A model generated the notes under the pieces. It saw nothing but the letters and a program-made list of their open reading frames with translations. It did not search any database and was not told the DNA's origin. A DNA stretch of 64,000 bases from Pseudomonas izuensis (GTDB lineage: Bacteria > Pseudomonadota > Gammaproteobacteria > Pseudomonadales > Pseudomonadaceae): NCBI RefSeq assembly GCF_009861505.1, contig NZ_WTFT01000011.1:62001-126000 (forward strand), given 5' to 3'. Shown in pieces: positions 36,534-45,193 of the stretch (positions within the stretch are counted from its first letter, which is position 1; every line of letters begins with the position of its first letter). Position numbers and translations under genes: made by a program.

Positions 36534-37277
36534 ATGATGAAACGGTTATTGGCAGTCTTTGGTTTTACGTTATTGCCCCATGTCGCACTTGCAGGTCCGC
36601 AGATTAATGTCGGCGTGGTTTATGACTATTTGGACGGTGATAAAAGTACTTACTTGAAACGCGTCTTCAATGGCGGCGACAGCACGGCGTTTGTGAAGGT
36701 GAACATCCTTGAAATCGTCTACGACGCCGATGGCACATCGCGGGAAATTCCGCTCACCACCCAGGCCGATGCGAGCGCCAGAGACGGCCTGATGGCCAGC
36801 CCGGCGCGGTTGATCGTGCCGGCCAACGGCATGCAGGGCACGCGTCTGCTGTACATGGGCGAGCGGGAAAAAGAGCGTTATTTCCGTGTGCGCTTCGTAC
36901 CGGTGGTTCCGGAAAAGGAAGATGAATTCGCGGTGTCGGCCGAAGAGCGTGACGAATACAAAAAGGGATTGTCTGCCGGTGTCAACGTATTGGCCGGGTA
37001 CGGCACGGTGTTTTTCGTGCGACCCAAAGAAACGCGCTATGACAGTGTGATCAATAACGGTCCGGGAAAGTACGAGATTCGCAATAACGGCAATAGTGTC
37101 GTGGTGATTGACGAATTCAAGGACTGTTCAGTGAAAAACGAAAGCGAATGCCAGCCCACCACTAAACATCACATTCTGGCGGGGCGGACTTTTCAGTTCG
37201 ATAAACAAGTTGGCCGTGAATACCGCTTCACCATGATTGAAGGTTCGGCGACGAAGAAGCTGGAGATAAAGGGATGA
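36534..37277 (+). CDS. Periplasmic chaperone of the alpha-fimbrial system
   Basis: A 247-residue protein with a signal peptide (MMKRLLAVFGFTLLPHVALA). It resembles CooB/CfaA/CblB-type chaperones: PARLIVPANGMQGTRLLY on the G1-strand side, ERYFRVRFVPVVP, and a C-terminal domain ending GREYRFTMIEG. It shields the subunits after Sec export and hands them to the usher. The ATG at 36534 is supported by TAAGG six bases before it. In the better-known CS1 and Cbl loci the chaperone comes first, whereas here it follows the usher. Confidence 0.85.
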   Translation: MMKRLLAVFGFTLLPHVALAGPQINVGVVYDYLDGDKSTYLKRVFNGGDSTAFVKVNILEIVYDADGTSREIPLTTQADASARDGLMASPARLIVPANGMQGTRLLYMGEREKERYFRVRFVPVVPEKEDEFAVSAEERDEYKKGLSAGVNVLAGYGTVFFVRPKETRYDSVINNGPGKYEIRNNGNSVVVIDEFKDCSVKNESECQPTTKHHILAGRTFQFDKQVGREYRFTMIEGSATKKLEIKG

Positions 37278-37336
37278 TGCGCGGCTCCATGTACTCTTCA
37301 AGTCGGGCCTCGACGAGCCAGTGACAGGTGAACACT

Positions 37337-37825
37337 ATGTTTAAAGTTATATTGACTACAATTTCAATGATGATGTTGGCGCTCACCAGTACCTGCGCTT
37401 TTGCAATCAGGATTAGCGAAACCTTCGATGTCTCGGTCACCATCCCGACCGCCGCGTTTCATGTAATACCCTCAGATCCTGACTGGATTCACCTGGAACA
37501 ACGCCTGAACTGGAACCCTGTCACTTCCGAACTGAGCTCGCTGCGTAAACAGTTTGATGTCAAAAACGAAAATGGCGCTATCTCGGCTCGTTTGCATTTC
37601 GAACCCTATCTAAGTAATGGCAGGGAAACTGACGATATTCCATTGATCGTCAAGTTCAACAATAAAAGACTCACGCTGGATCCTGACGAAGTTGTGTCGG
37701 AAGTGGAGGGTCGAGCGGGAAAGCGCGTAGGTCTGGAAATTGCCGCCGTTAAACCGGGAGACGGGTATAAGGCGGGTGATTATTACGGCAACGTCCATAT
37801 GATTTTCGAAGCCATCGCGCCTTGA
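37337..37825 (+). CDS. CS1/CFA/I-type fimbrial subunit (second copy)
   Basis: A 162-residue pilin paralogous to the product at 33323. Shared positions include IPTAAFHVIPSDPD, QRLNWNP, LSSLR, VKNENGAIS, PYLSNG and the C-terminal GYKAGDYYGNVHMIFEA. A signal peptide ends at CAFA. ATG 37337 has AGGTG (37327-37330 region) upstream; the GTG at 37328 would overlap that site. Paralogues differ enough that this copy is probably a minor or alternate shaft subunit. It is placed directly before the tip protein gene. Confidence 0.86.
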   Translation: MFKVILTTISMMMLALTSTCAFAIRISETFDVSVTIPTAAFHVIPSDPDWIHLEQRLNWNPVTSELSSLRKQFDVKNENGAISARLHFEPYLSNGRETDDIPLIVKFNNKRLTLDPDEVVSEVEGRAGKRVGLEIAAVKPGDGYKAGDYYGNVHMIFEAIAP

Positions 37826-37861
37826 TCATTTTTTACTTACAAGCGGCGAAAGTGTTCAGAG

Positions 37862-39124
37862 ATGCTCAATCTAACGGGTTTAAAAGTGAACTTGATCAAT
37901 AAGCTTCCGCAAGGGGCAAAATGGCTACTGAGCAGTGTTGTATTGGCAGGTGGTTACATGGCGACGGCAGACGCTGCGGTGCAAAACATTACCGCTGTGT
38001 TCAGGCCTGACCCTTCGAACCCATTGATTAATAAGTTCACCAATACCACGCCGGAAAGTGGCGTCTGTCCGGGGCATATCCCTCAGCGATGCAAGGATTT
38101 GGGGATTTTCAGCATTCGCACGGCCGATATTATCTTTGACTCCATCAAACCCATCCCGGCCAATCATGAGAACCCACGGGAAGGCTTCATGGCCAGCGTT
38201 CCCTCGGAGTGGCGTGCTCTGCAAGTCGTCAACACGAAGACGGGTGATGTTCAGACAGTGGAAATGCGTATCGCCGGCATTGGCGCCAAGTCCTGGCCTG
38301 CCTATCCACCCGGGACCGAAGCATGGGGGCCGCGCTGGAACATTTGGCCAAACGCGCCTGCGCCTTGCCAAAGTACTGGATATGCAGCGGGCAATCATCT
38401 CTACATGCTCTGGTTCTGGATCATCCCCCAAGGCGTGGGAGCCTGTGGCCGCACAGCATTGTTTGAGGTGCCTTCGATGATTTTTGATCTTTTTGAGTAC
38501 GCCTACGAGATCAAAACGCCGAACCCGCTGACCATGGCGGTTGGGCAATACACCGGTTCGATCAATTATTCGATTGGCCCCGGTCAGGACTTCGACTTCG
38601 GCGATGTAATGATCCCCCGTGACAACAACCTGACCTTCAACGTGACGCTGGATGTGGAGCATACGCTGAATGTCGAAATCCCCCCTGGCGGAAACAAGGT
38701 CGTGCTGCTGCCTCAAGGCGGTTGGCAAGCCTGGCTGAACCAGGGACGCAAACCGACGCGGTTGTTCCGCGATCAGACTTTCAATATTTCCGCCTCCTCG
38801 CGCTTCAAGATGCAGCTTGAATGCCAGAACGTGGATGGTAATAGATGCGGCCTGTTGGAGCCAAAGTCTGGGCATGGGGTTCCGCTGAATGTCAGTGTCA
38901 CGTTACCGAATGGCCTGACAGACTCCAGCGGGCAACCGGTCAATCGCCGACCCTTGCTGCGTGACGGCAGTGGCACCGAACTGTTCCAGCCCGGTTTTTA
39001 CGTCGACCGAAAACCCGGTACCCTGCATTTCGACATCGACAGGGAACATGTCGAACAGATGCTGACGGGGGGCGAGAAGACCTACTCGGGCAATGTCACC
39101 GTGGTCTGGAATTCGGAAGTTTAG
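37862..39124 (+). CDS. Tip adhesin of the alpha-fimbrial system (CblD/CfaE-like)
   Basis: A 420-residue protein with a signal sequence (ending near ATADA) and several cysteine pairs (CPGHIPQRC, CQSTGYAAGN...C, CQNVDGNRC), as in two-domain tip proteins: an N-terminal receptor-binding part and a C-terminal pilin domain (KTYSGNVTVVWNSEV). It resembles CooD/CfaE/CblD by position, size class and the FRPDPSNPLINKFTN and EGFMASVPSEWR motifs. Its receptor is unknown; in related systems the tip binds host glycans or proteins. It is the last gene of the locus; a short 7-bp hairpin follows (39140-39165) without a T run. Confidence 0.82.
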   Translation: MLNLTGLKVNLINKLPQGAKWLLSSVVLAGGYMATADAAVQNITAVFRPDPSNPLINKFTNTTPESGVCPGHIPQRCKDLGIFSIRTADIIFDSIKPIPANHENPREGFMASVPSEWRALQVVNTKTGDVQTVEMRIAGIGAKSWPAYPPGTEAWGPRWNIWPNAPAPCQSTGYAAGNHLYMLWFWIIPQGVGACGRTALFEVPSMIFDLFEYAYEIKTPNPLTMAVGQYTGSINYSIGPGQDFDFGDVMIPRDNNLTFNVTLDVEHTLNVEIPPGGNKVVLLPQGGWQAWLNQGRKPTRLFRDQTFNISASSRFKMQLECQNVDGNRCGLLEPKSGHGVPLNVSVTLPNGLTDSSGQPVNRRPLLRDGSGTELFQPGFYVDRKPGTLHFDIDREHVEQMLTGGEKTYSGNVTVVWNSEV

Positions 39125-39157
39125 TTTCCGACCCTCAAAGGCGCTGCCGGTCTGACC

Positions 39158-42100
39158 TCAGCGCCGTACCATTTCAACCGGCAGACACTGCGTATGGCTA
39201 CCCGGTTGCAGATAAGGATTGAGAATCGGTGCCATCCCCTTGAGCACCTGCACGGGTAACGCAGAGGTGAAGGTGAAGCTCTCGGCGCTGCGCCCCGGCA
39301 CGAAGGCGGTCAGGGTGCCGAAGTGGGTATCGCCGATGTAGAACACGAAGGTGGCGGTGCGGTTGATCGATTTCGAACTCAGGATGCGTCCGCCCGAGCC
39401 GAACGCTTCAATCCGGTTATCGCCGGTGCCGGTCTTGCCACCCATGGCCAGCGGGGTGCCATCGGGCAGTTTGAATGTGCCGGCCACCCGTTTCGCGGTA
39501 CCGGCATCCACCACGTGTGACAGGGCTTCGCGCATTGCCGCGGCGACTTCGGAAGGCATGACCCGTTTGCCGACATCCGGGTCATTGATCAGTTTGGTTT
39601 CATACGGCGTGTTGGCCGCGAAGTGCAGGCTGTCGATGCGCAGTGTCGGCATGCGCACGCCGTCGTTGAGAATGGTGCCGATCAGTTCGGCGAGGGCAGC
39701 GGGGCGGTCGCCGGAGCTGCCGATGGCGGTGGCCAGCGACGGCACCAAATGGTCGAACGGATAGCCGACTTTCTGCCAGCGCTGGTGAATGTCGAGGAAC
39801 GCCTCGATCTCCAGCATGGTGCGGATACGGTTGTCGCGGGCGCCCTTGTGCCGGCTCTTGAACAGCCAGCTGTAGACTTCCTGGCGTTCGAACTGGCTGG
39901 CCTTGACGATGTCCTTGAACGTGGCATCCGGGTGGGTCAGCAAGTAGCCCATCATCCACAGGTCCAGCGGGTGCACCTTGGCGATGAAGCCCTGGTCCGG
40001 CAAGTCGTAGCTGCCAGGGCCGTAGGACTCATAAAGGCGCTGCAGACGCTCGTCGGTGAGTTTTTCGGTGAGCTTGGTCTCCGCGAGGTGCGAGCGCACG
40101 AAGTTGTTGAAGCTTTGCTGACTGGCATGGGGCAGCAGGTAACGGTGCACGGCGGCCAAGCGGATCGGCGTCGGGTGCATGGCATCGAGGAAGGTCTCGA
40201 GCCGTGCCTGGGTGTCCTTGTTCTTGTACTTCTTCCAGAACTTCAGGAGGAACGACGTACCCTCGCGATCGGCGAACTCGGCCAGGTATTCCTGACGCCG
40301 GGGATCGCGGTCGTCCTTGAGCAGTTCGGCACTGCTGTTGGGACCGGAATAGGTGGTGTAGCGCACCAGGTCACGCATCAGGCGGATGAACGGCAGGTTG
40401 ATCGATTCCCGAATGGCATCACGCAGGGTCGGCATGCGGCCGTTGTCTTCCTTGCGGAAGTTGTGGAACACATGCAACCCGCCACCGGTGAAAAACGCTT
40501 CGCCGGGGCTGGCCGAGTATTTGCGGTCCAGCGCGGCACTGAGCATGGGCGGCAGGCTGCGGTCCTTGTTCTGGATCAGGTAATCGACCACCCAGCGGCT
40601 CAGGTGATCCTGCTCCGGCACCTCGACTTTTTTCAGTTCCGGCACGGTCATCCCGGCATATTTGTCGTGCAGCTCGGAGATGATTTGCAGGTAGGTGGTG
40701 AGCACGCGCATTTTTGCGGTGGAGCCCAACTCCAGTTTGCTGCCTTCGTTGATGTCGAATGGCTGATCGGTGCTGTCGGTCTGCACCCGCACCCGGGAGC
40801 CGTCCGGGGTCAGCTCGAACAGGGTGAAGCTGTAGCGCACCTGGGTGGTGCTGGTGGGGGTCAGCAAGCGCTCGCCCATCAGGCCGATTTCTTTCGCATA
40901 TTCCGGATCGGCGAGTCTTTTCAGGTACGCGGTGGCCTGGGTTTGCAGGTCGCCTTGCAGGGTGCTGGTGGCCGAGAGGTCCAGGCGGTCGAGGTCGTAC
41001 AGTGGACGGTTGAGCAACCCGGCCAACCGGCTGCGCGCCACGCTGATGCCCTTGTTGGTTTCGATCGGCTGGATGGTCGGCTGGGTCGCCCAGTCGCGGT
41101 ACGTGACCTTGCTGGCCAAGGCCGCGGCGGCGAAAGGTGCATCGATCACATTGTTCTGCGCCAGCAAACGGATGTGGCTGTCGGTGAGGTCGGCCAGTTC
41201 ATCACGGCCCTTGGTCAAATAGTGGGAAGGGCGGCGCTGGGCAATCATTAGCGACAGCATTTCGCGCAGGGCCAGGCCTTTTTCCGCCAGGCTTTGCGGA
41301 TCCTTCGCGTCGCTGGCCAGGATTTCGTTGGCCTTGGTGAAATCGGCGCCGTACCACACACGCAACCCTTCGGCCATGCCATGCACTTCACCGTGGCCGG
41401 GTACCGCCGACAGGGGCACGCTGTTGAGGTAATCGCGCACCACGTTCTGCCGGACCTTGATCGTTTCCGGCCCATCTTGATAGGCGCGTACGCTGGCGGA
41501 AATCATCTGGCGGATTTTCTCCCCGCCGGACACGGTCAAGCCATCGGGCGAGTGCCGGTACTTCTCCAATTGCGTCGCCAGGGTACTGCCGCCCGCCGAC
41601 TGGCCGGGCAAATGGAGCATCTTGGCGACCTGGGTATAGGCCGCCATGCCGAACCGCGGCCAGTCCACGGCCGGGTTAGCCAAGGGTTGGCGCGGGTCGA
41701 GCAGGAAACGGTTTTCGATAAACAGCAAGCTGTTGACCACCACCGGCGGAATCGATTCGAAGCTGGAGTAGAGCTGTTGCGGGTAGTTGAACTGGTACAG
41801 CGGTGCCGCCTTGCAGTCAGTGATCGACAGGCCTGCCTGGATTTTTTCCGAATAGGGCACGAACAAGCCCTTGTCGCTGTAGTTCATCAGCGCCGGGGAA
41901 AAGCGGGTCTGGGCGGTAATCACATAATCGCGCTTGAGCAGGCGCGGCAGGAACTCGCCCAGGGAGCTATAGCCCAGGCGCAGATCGAACGGGCCGGCAC
42001 CCGGGTAATGAATCGCATCGCTGGGACCGGGTTTGAGCTCATAACTCAGGGTTTTGGCAAATTTGCTGACCTCCCGGGCCTGAAACCTCGAGGTGCGCAT

Positions 42101-42286
42101 CTCCTTGGACGCCGCGAGGCCTACCACGATTGCAATAATCAGCATCAACAACCAGAAAGCCTTCCAGCCGTGCCGGGAACGGCGGGGTTTTTCAGGTAAA
42201 GGCGCTTCGTCATCCACTCGTTCAGTCGGGACCACAGTTTTACTCGAATCGGTTTGCCATAACGCGCCCATAGTCGACTGATCCAT
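39158..42286 (-). CDS. Bifunctional penicillin-binding protein (GT51 transglycosylase and transpeptidase), divergent type
   Basis: A 1042-residue class A PBP-like protein with one N-terminal membrane anchor (about residues 42-60). The GT51 domain shows the catalytic Glu in ENRFL (191), and QSAGGSTLATQLEK (229-242). The transpeptidase domain has SxxK as STAK (522-525), SIN in RESINLPFIR, and KTG in MGGKTGTGDNR. It makes peptidoglycan strands and cross-links in the periplasm. It is longer than PBP1a/1b (about 800 residues) with an additional central part, and belongs to a Pseudomonas-type group separate from MrcA/MrcB; its specific role is not known to me. It is convergent with the fimbrial locus. 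Confidence 0.88.
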   Translation of the reverse strand: MDQSTMGALWQTDSSKTVVPTERVDDEAPLPEKPRRSRHGWKAFWLLMLIIAIVVGLAASKEMRTSRFQAREVSKFAKTLSYELKPGPSDAIHYPGAGPFDLRLGYSSLGEFLPRLLKRDYVITAQTRFSPALMNYSDKGLFVPYSEKIQAGLSITDCKAAPLYQFNYPQQLYSSFESIPPVVVNSLLFIENRFLLDPRQPLANPAVDWPRFGMAAYTQVAKMLHLPGQSAGGSTLATQLEKYRHSPDGLTVSGGEKIRQMISASVRAYQDGPETIKVRQNVVRDYLNSVPLSAVPGHGEVHGMAEGLRVWYGADFTKANEILASDAKDPQSLAEKGLALREMLSLMIAQRRPSHYLTKGRDELADLTDSHIRLLAQNNVIDAPFAAAALASKVTYRDWATQPTIQPIETNKGISVARSRLAGLLNRPLYDLDRLDLSATSTLQGDLQTQATAYLKRLADPEYAKEIGLMGERLLTPTSTTQVRYSFTLFELTPDGSRVRVQTDSTDQPFDINEGSKLELGSTAKMRVLTTYLQIISELHDKYAGMTVPELKKVEVPEQDHLSRWVVDYLIQNKDRSLPPMLSAALDRKYSASPGEAFFTGGGLHVFHNFRKEDNGRMPTLRDAIRESINLPFIRLMRDLVRYTTYSGPNSSAELLKDDRDPRRQEYLAEFADREGTSFLLKFWKKYKNKDTQARLETFLDAMHPTPIRLAAVHRYLLPHASQQSFNNFVRSHLAETKLTEKLTDERLQRLYESYGPGSYDLPDQGFIAKVHPLDLWMMGYLLTHPDATFKDIVKASQFERQEVYSWLFKSRHKGARDNRIRTMLEIEAFLDIHQRWQKVGYPFDHLVPSLATAIGSSGDRPAALAELIGTILNDGVRMPTLRIDSLHFAANTPYETKLINDPDVGKRVMPSEVAAAMREALSHVVDAGTAKRVAGTFKLPDGTPLAMGGKTGTGDNRIEAFGSGGRILSSKSINRTATFVFYIGDTHFGTLTAFVPGRSAESFTFTSALPVQVLKGMAPILNPYLQPGSHTQCLPVEMVRR

Positions 42287-42401
42287 TCACGCAGATTGAT
42301 CGGACTTGTCTGAAGCTTAGACGGTGGATGGCAATGGTGAAAAAATTGTGACCCTCCAAATATCGTGGATCCAATTTTTTCCTGTTGGCCTCGCATTACC
42401 T

Positions 42402-42496
42402 TTGTAGGAGCTGGCTTGCCAGCGATAGCGGCTTAACATTCAACATTGTTGCCGGCAGGCCCACCGCTTTCGCTGGCAAGCCAGCTCCTACAAGGG
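42402..42496. repeat. REPIN, GAGCTGGCTTGCCAGC type
   Basis: An inverted doublet TTGTAGGAGCTGGCTTGCCA to GGCAAGCCAGCTCCTACAAG. The rest of the 226-base gap upstream of the PBP gene (42287-42400) should hold its promoter, but I see no clear box. Confidence 0.88.
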
Positions 42497-42512
42497 TTAC
42501 GGTTTTTTTGTA

Positions 42513-43637
42513 TCAGGCGGGCACGGTTTGCAAGGGTCGATTCAAACGCTTGTTGAATTCCAGCCACGCCCCCAGCAACGCCATCAACCCGGCGCCCACC
42601 AGCGCCGTGAAGGTCTGCATGGCGAAGGCATCGTCGGTCATGGCGTTGACCATGTCCGCCAAGGGCGCCAGCAGCACGCCAAGGCAGAAAATCTCCAATG
42701 AGAAACGCCCCATGCGACAGCTTTGCTGCGCCAGCCAGTTTTGTGTCCAGCCGGTGTCGGGCAGCACTTTCGCCGTGACGTACGCCAGTGCCAGGAAGTG
42801 CAGCAGGCGCGCGGGCGACAGGTTGGTCTTGCTGATCGGGTACAACAGATTGCCCAAACTGGCCGGCATCAACGCGTCGTGAAGGTGTGGCCAGCGCCAT
42901 GCGACGGTCAGCACCCCGGCAAAGGCCACGTACAGCGCCGCAGTCATGAATAGCGGCTGGCGCAGCAATGGCCGGGTATCCGGCACGCGTGGGCGCTGTG
43001 CGTGAATCGCGGCGGCGCCACCCAGCACGAACAGCAGTTGCCAGGCGACGGGGTTGAAGTACCACACGCCGTCCTTGATCGCGGCCAGGTTCCAGCCAAA
43101 CAACGGCACCGTCAGGTACACCGCCAGCGACATGGCCACCACTACCCAGGCCTTGCGCACCAGCATCGGCAGCACCAGCGGCAACCCGGCCAGCAGCACG
43201 ATGTACAGCGGCAGCGGGTCCATCAGGTTCGGTTTGAAGCGCAGCAACAGTTCATCGATCAGCGCCTGCTGTGGATCGCTGATGAAGTGATGCATGCCCA
43301 TTTCTTCCACCAGGTCGCGGGTTTCCACGTGGCTGTTGGCGAAAAACACGATGCCCATCAGCATCGCCAACAGGAAGATGTGCACCACATAAAGCACCCA
43401 CGCACGCCGCAGGATCTTCACGCAGGCGATCAGGTAGCCGTCGCGCGCGAGGATCTTGCCGTAGGCCAGCACGGCCGCGAAACCTGCCAGGAACACGAAG
43501 ACTTCGGCGGCATCGCTGAAGCCGAAGTTGCGCAGGGTGATCTGGCCCAAAGGGTTGTGGGGCACGTGATCCCAAAAGATGAAGATCAGTGCCAGACCAC
43601 GAAAAAAGTCGATCCGGTGATCGCGTGCTAGCGTCAT
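42513..43637 (-). CDS. OpgC-type membrane acyltransferase
   Basis: A 374-residue protein with about ten membrane helices, of the OpgC family (succinylation of osmoregulated periplasmic glucans in E. coli). It begins RDHRIDFFRGLALIFIFWDH, with the conserved Arg-Asp and His of membrane acyltransferases, and has GFSDAAEVFVFLAGF and LLHFLALAYV. The start is ATG 43637; the additional 23 upstream codons are not conserved. It is divergent from the gtrABC-like cassette, so it could act on the same surface glycan, but this is only positional. Confidence 0.82.
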   Translation of the reverse strand: MTLARDHRIDFFRGLALIFIFWDHVPHNPLGQITLRNFGFSDAAEVFVFLAGFAAVLAYGKILARDGYLIACVKILRRAWVLYVVHIFLLAMLMGIVFFANSHVETRDLVEEMGMHHFISDPQQALIDELLLRFKPNLMDPLPLYIVLLAGLPLVLPMLVRKAWVVVAMSLAVYLTVPLFGWNLAAIKDGVWYFNPVAWQLLFVLGGAAAIHAQRPRVPDTRPLLRQPLFMTAALYVAFAGVLTVAWRWPHLHDALMPASLGNLLYPISKTNLSPARLLHFLALAYVTAKVLPDTGWTQNWLAQQSCRMGRFSLEIFCLGVLLAPLADMVNAMTDDAFAMQTFTALVGAGLMALLGAWLEFNKRLNRPLQTVPA

Positions 43638-43879
43638 GACGGCAGGCTCGTAAACGGGTGTTGAACAAAGAAGTCGCCAAGGCGCGAAAGATTGCGTGCC
43701 GCACATTGGCGGCGCGCAGGGTGGACCGATTCACCGGTAATTGCAAAGTCGGGGTATTTCGGGATGTTGATGCAGTGCTTAACCACTGGTCTGAAAGGTC
43801 GTCATACCTGCGATTTCTGACAGTAGACAGGCTCAAATGATTGAGGAAATGTGCAGCGTGCTCAGCCAGGGATTTCATC
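43638..43879. other. Divergent intergenic region between opgC-like gene and gtrA
   Basis: 242 bases holding both promoters. There is no GATC site, so the Dam/OxyR phase switch known from some gtr operons is not expected. No repeat or strong hairpin is seen. Confidence 0.5.
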
Positions 43880-44254
43880 ATGAGACGTTTGTGGAAAGGC
43901 TTTTCCAGCTACACGGTGATCGGGGTCGCCAACACCCTCATTCATTGGCAGATTTTCTTCCTGCTGAGCGTGGCGGCGGGTCTGCGTCAGGCTGCCAGCA
44001 ATCTGGCGGCCTTCTGCGTTGCCGCTTCGTTTTCCTTCTACATGAATGCGCTTTATACCTTTGACAGAAAGGTATCGGTCGGTGGCTATCTGCTGTTCAT
44101 GGCCGCCATGGGGGCGTTGAGTTATGGCGTCGGTCATGCCGGTGACCTGTGGCGGTTGCACGGCTTGCTGACCGTGGCGCTGTTTTCGGCGTTGAGTCTG
44201 GTGTTGGGCTTCCTGTTTTCCAAGTACGTGGTGTTTCGCAGGCGCAATGCATGA
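43880..44254 (+). CDS. gtrA: GtrA family flippase
   Basis: A 124-residue protein with four membrane helices. The pattern [43 protein letters not shown] and [12 protein letters not shown] (quoted in pieces) is diagnostic of GtrA, which flips undecaprenyl-phosphate-glucose to the periplasm. ATG 43880 is preceded by AGGGA at a good distance. The stop overlaps the gtrB start (ATGA). Confidence 0.88.
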   Translation: MRRLWKGFSSYTVIGVANTLIHWQIFFLLSVAAGLRQAASNLAAFCVAASFSFYMNALYTFDRKVSVGGYLLFMAAMGALSYGVGHAGDLWRLHGLLTVALFSALSLVLGFLFSKYVVFRRRNA

Positions 44255-45192
44255 AGATCTCGCTCATCGTTCCGGTGTTCAACGAAGAACAGGCGATCGA
44301 GTTGTTCTATGGTGCCGTGCGACGCGAGTTGAAGCTTGGTGATGCCGAGGTGGAAATCGTCTTCATCAATGACGGCAGCACGGATGGCACGGCCGAACGC
44401 GCCACCGCACTGGCGCAGGCGGACGATCAGGTCATGTTGATCAATTTTTCCCGCAATTTCGGCAAGGAGCCGGCGCTGTTCGCCGGCCTGGAATACGCCA
44501 CCGGCGATGCGGTGATCCCGATGGACGTCGACCTGCAGGACCCGATCAACGTGATCCCGTTGCTGATCGAGCAATGGCTCAAAGGCGCGGACGTGGTGCT
44601 GGCGAAGCGCCGGGACCGCAATTCCGACAGTTATCTGAAACGGCGTAGTGCGTCGTTGTTCTACCATCTGTTGAATCGAATTTCGTACACCCCGATCGAA
44701 GAGAACGTCGGGGATTTCCGCCTCATGGACCGCAAGGTGGTCAACGTGATCCGCACCCTGCCGGAGCATCAATTGTTCATGAAAGGCGTGCTGTCCTGGG
44801 CCGGGTTCAACACCGTGGTGGTGGAGTACGAGCGAGCGCCGCGCGTGGCGGGGAACAGCAAGTTCAACGGCTGGAAACTGTGGAACCTGGCGCTGGAAGG
44901 CGTGACGTCGTTCAGCACCGTGCCCTTGCGCTTGTGGACGTATGTCGGTGGCATGATCTCGATCTTCGCCGTGCTGTATGCGGTGTACATGGTGCTGGAC
45001 AAGATTTTCAACGGCAACAACGTGCCCGGCTATCCCTCGTTGATGACCGCCATTCTCTTTCTCGGCGGCGTGCAATTGATCGGTATCGGCATCCTGGGCG
45101 AGTACATCGGACGGATCTACATCGAGGCCAAGCATCGGCCCCGGTATGTGGTCAAAGACATCGTCGGCGGCAAAGCGCAGCGCGGGCCGTAG
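44251..45192 (+). CDS. gtrB: Bactoprenol glucosyltransferase (GtrB, GT2 family)
   Basis: A 313-residue membrane glycosyltransferase that attaches glucose from UDP-glucose to undecaprenyl phosphate. It shows [27 protein letters not shown], the DxD-like [16 protein letters not shown], and two C-terminal membrane helices followed by [19 protein letters not shown] 44251 overlaps the gtrA stop by four bases. Close relatives act on other lipid-linked sugars, so glucose is by family. Confidence 0.9.
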   Translation: MKISLIVPVFNEEQAIELFYGAVRRELKLGDAEVEIVFINDGSTDGTAERATALAQADDQVMLINFSRNFGKEPALFAGLEYATGDAVIPMDVDLQDPINVIPLLIEQWLKGADVVLAKRRDRNSDSYLKRRSASLFYHLLNRISYTPIEENVGDFRLMDRKVVNVIRTLPEHQLFMKGVLSWAGFNTVVVEYERAPRVAGNSKFNGWKLWNLALEGVTSFSTVPLRLWTYVGGMISIFAVLYAVYMVLDKIFNGNNVPGYPSLMTAILFLGGVQLIGIGILGEYIGRIYIEAKHRPRYVVKDIVGGKAQRGP

Positions 45193-45193
45193 C

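Noticed and set aside
39623..41251. Antisense open frame of 542 codons opposite the PBP gene
   Set aside because: The PBP gene has complete GT51 and transpeptidase motifs; the antisense product has no recognisable domain.
43638..43879. Dam/OxyR phase-variation switch upstream of gtrABC
   Set aside because: No GATC site occurs in the intergenic region, so the known mechanism cannot operate here.
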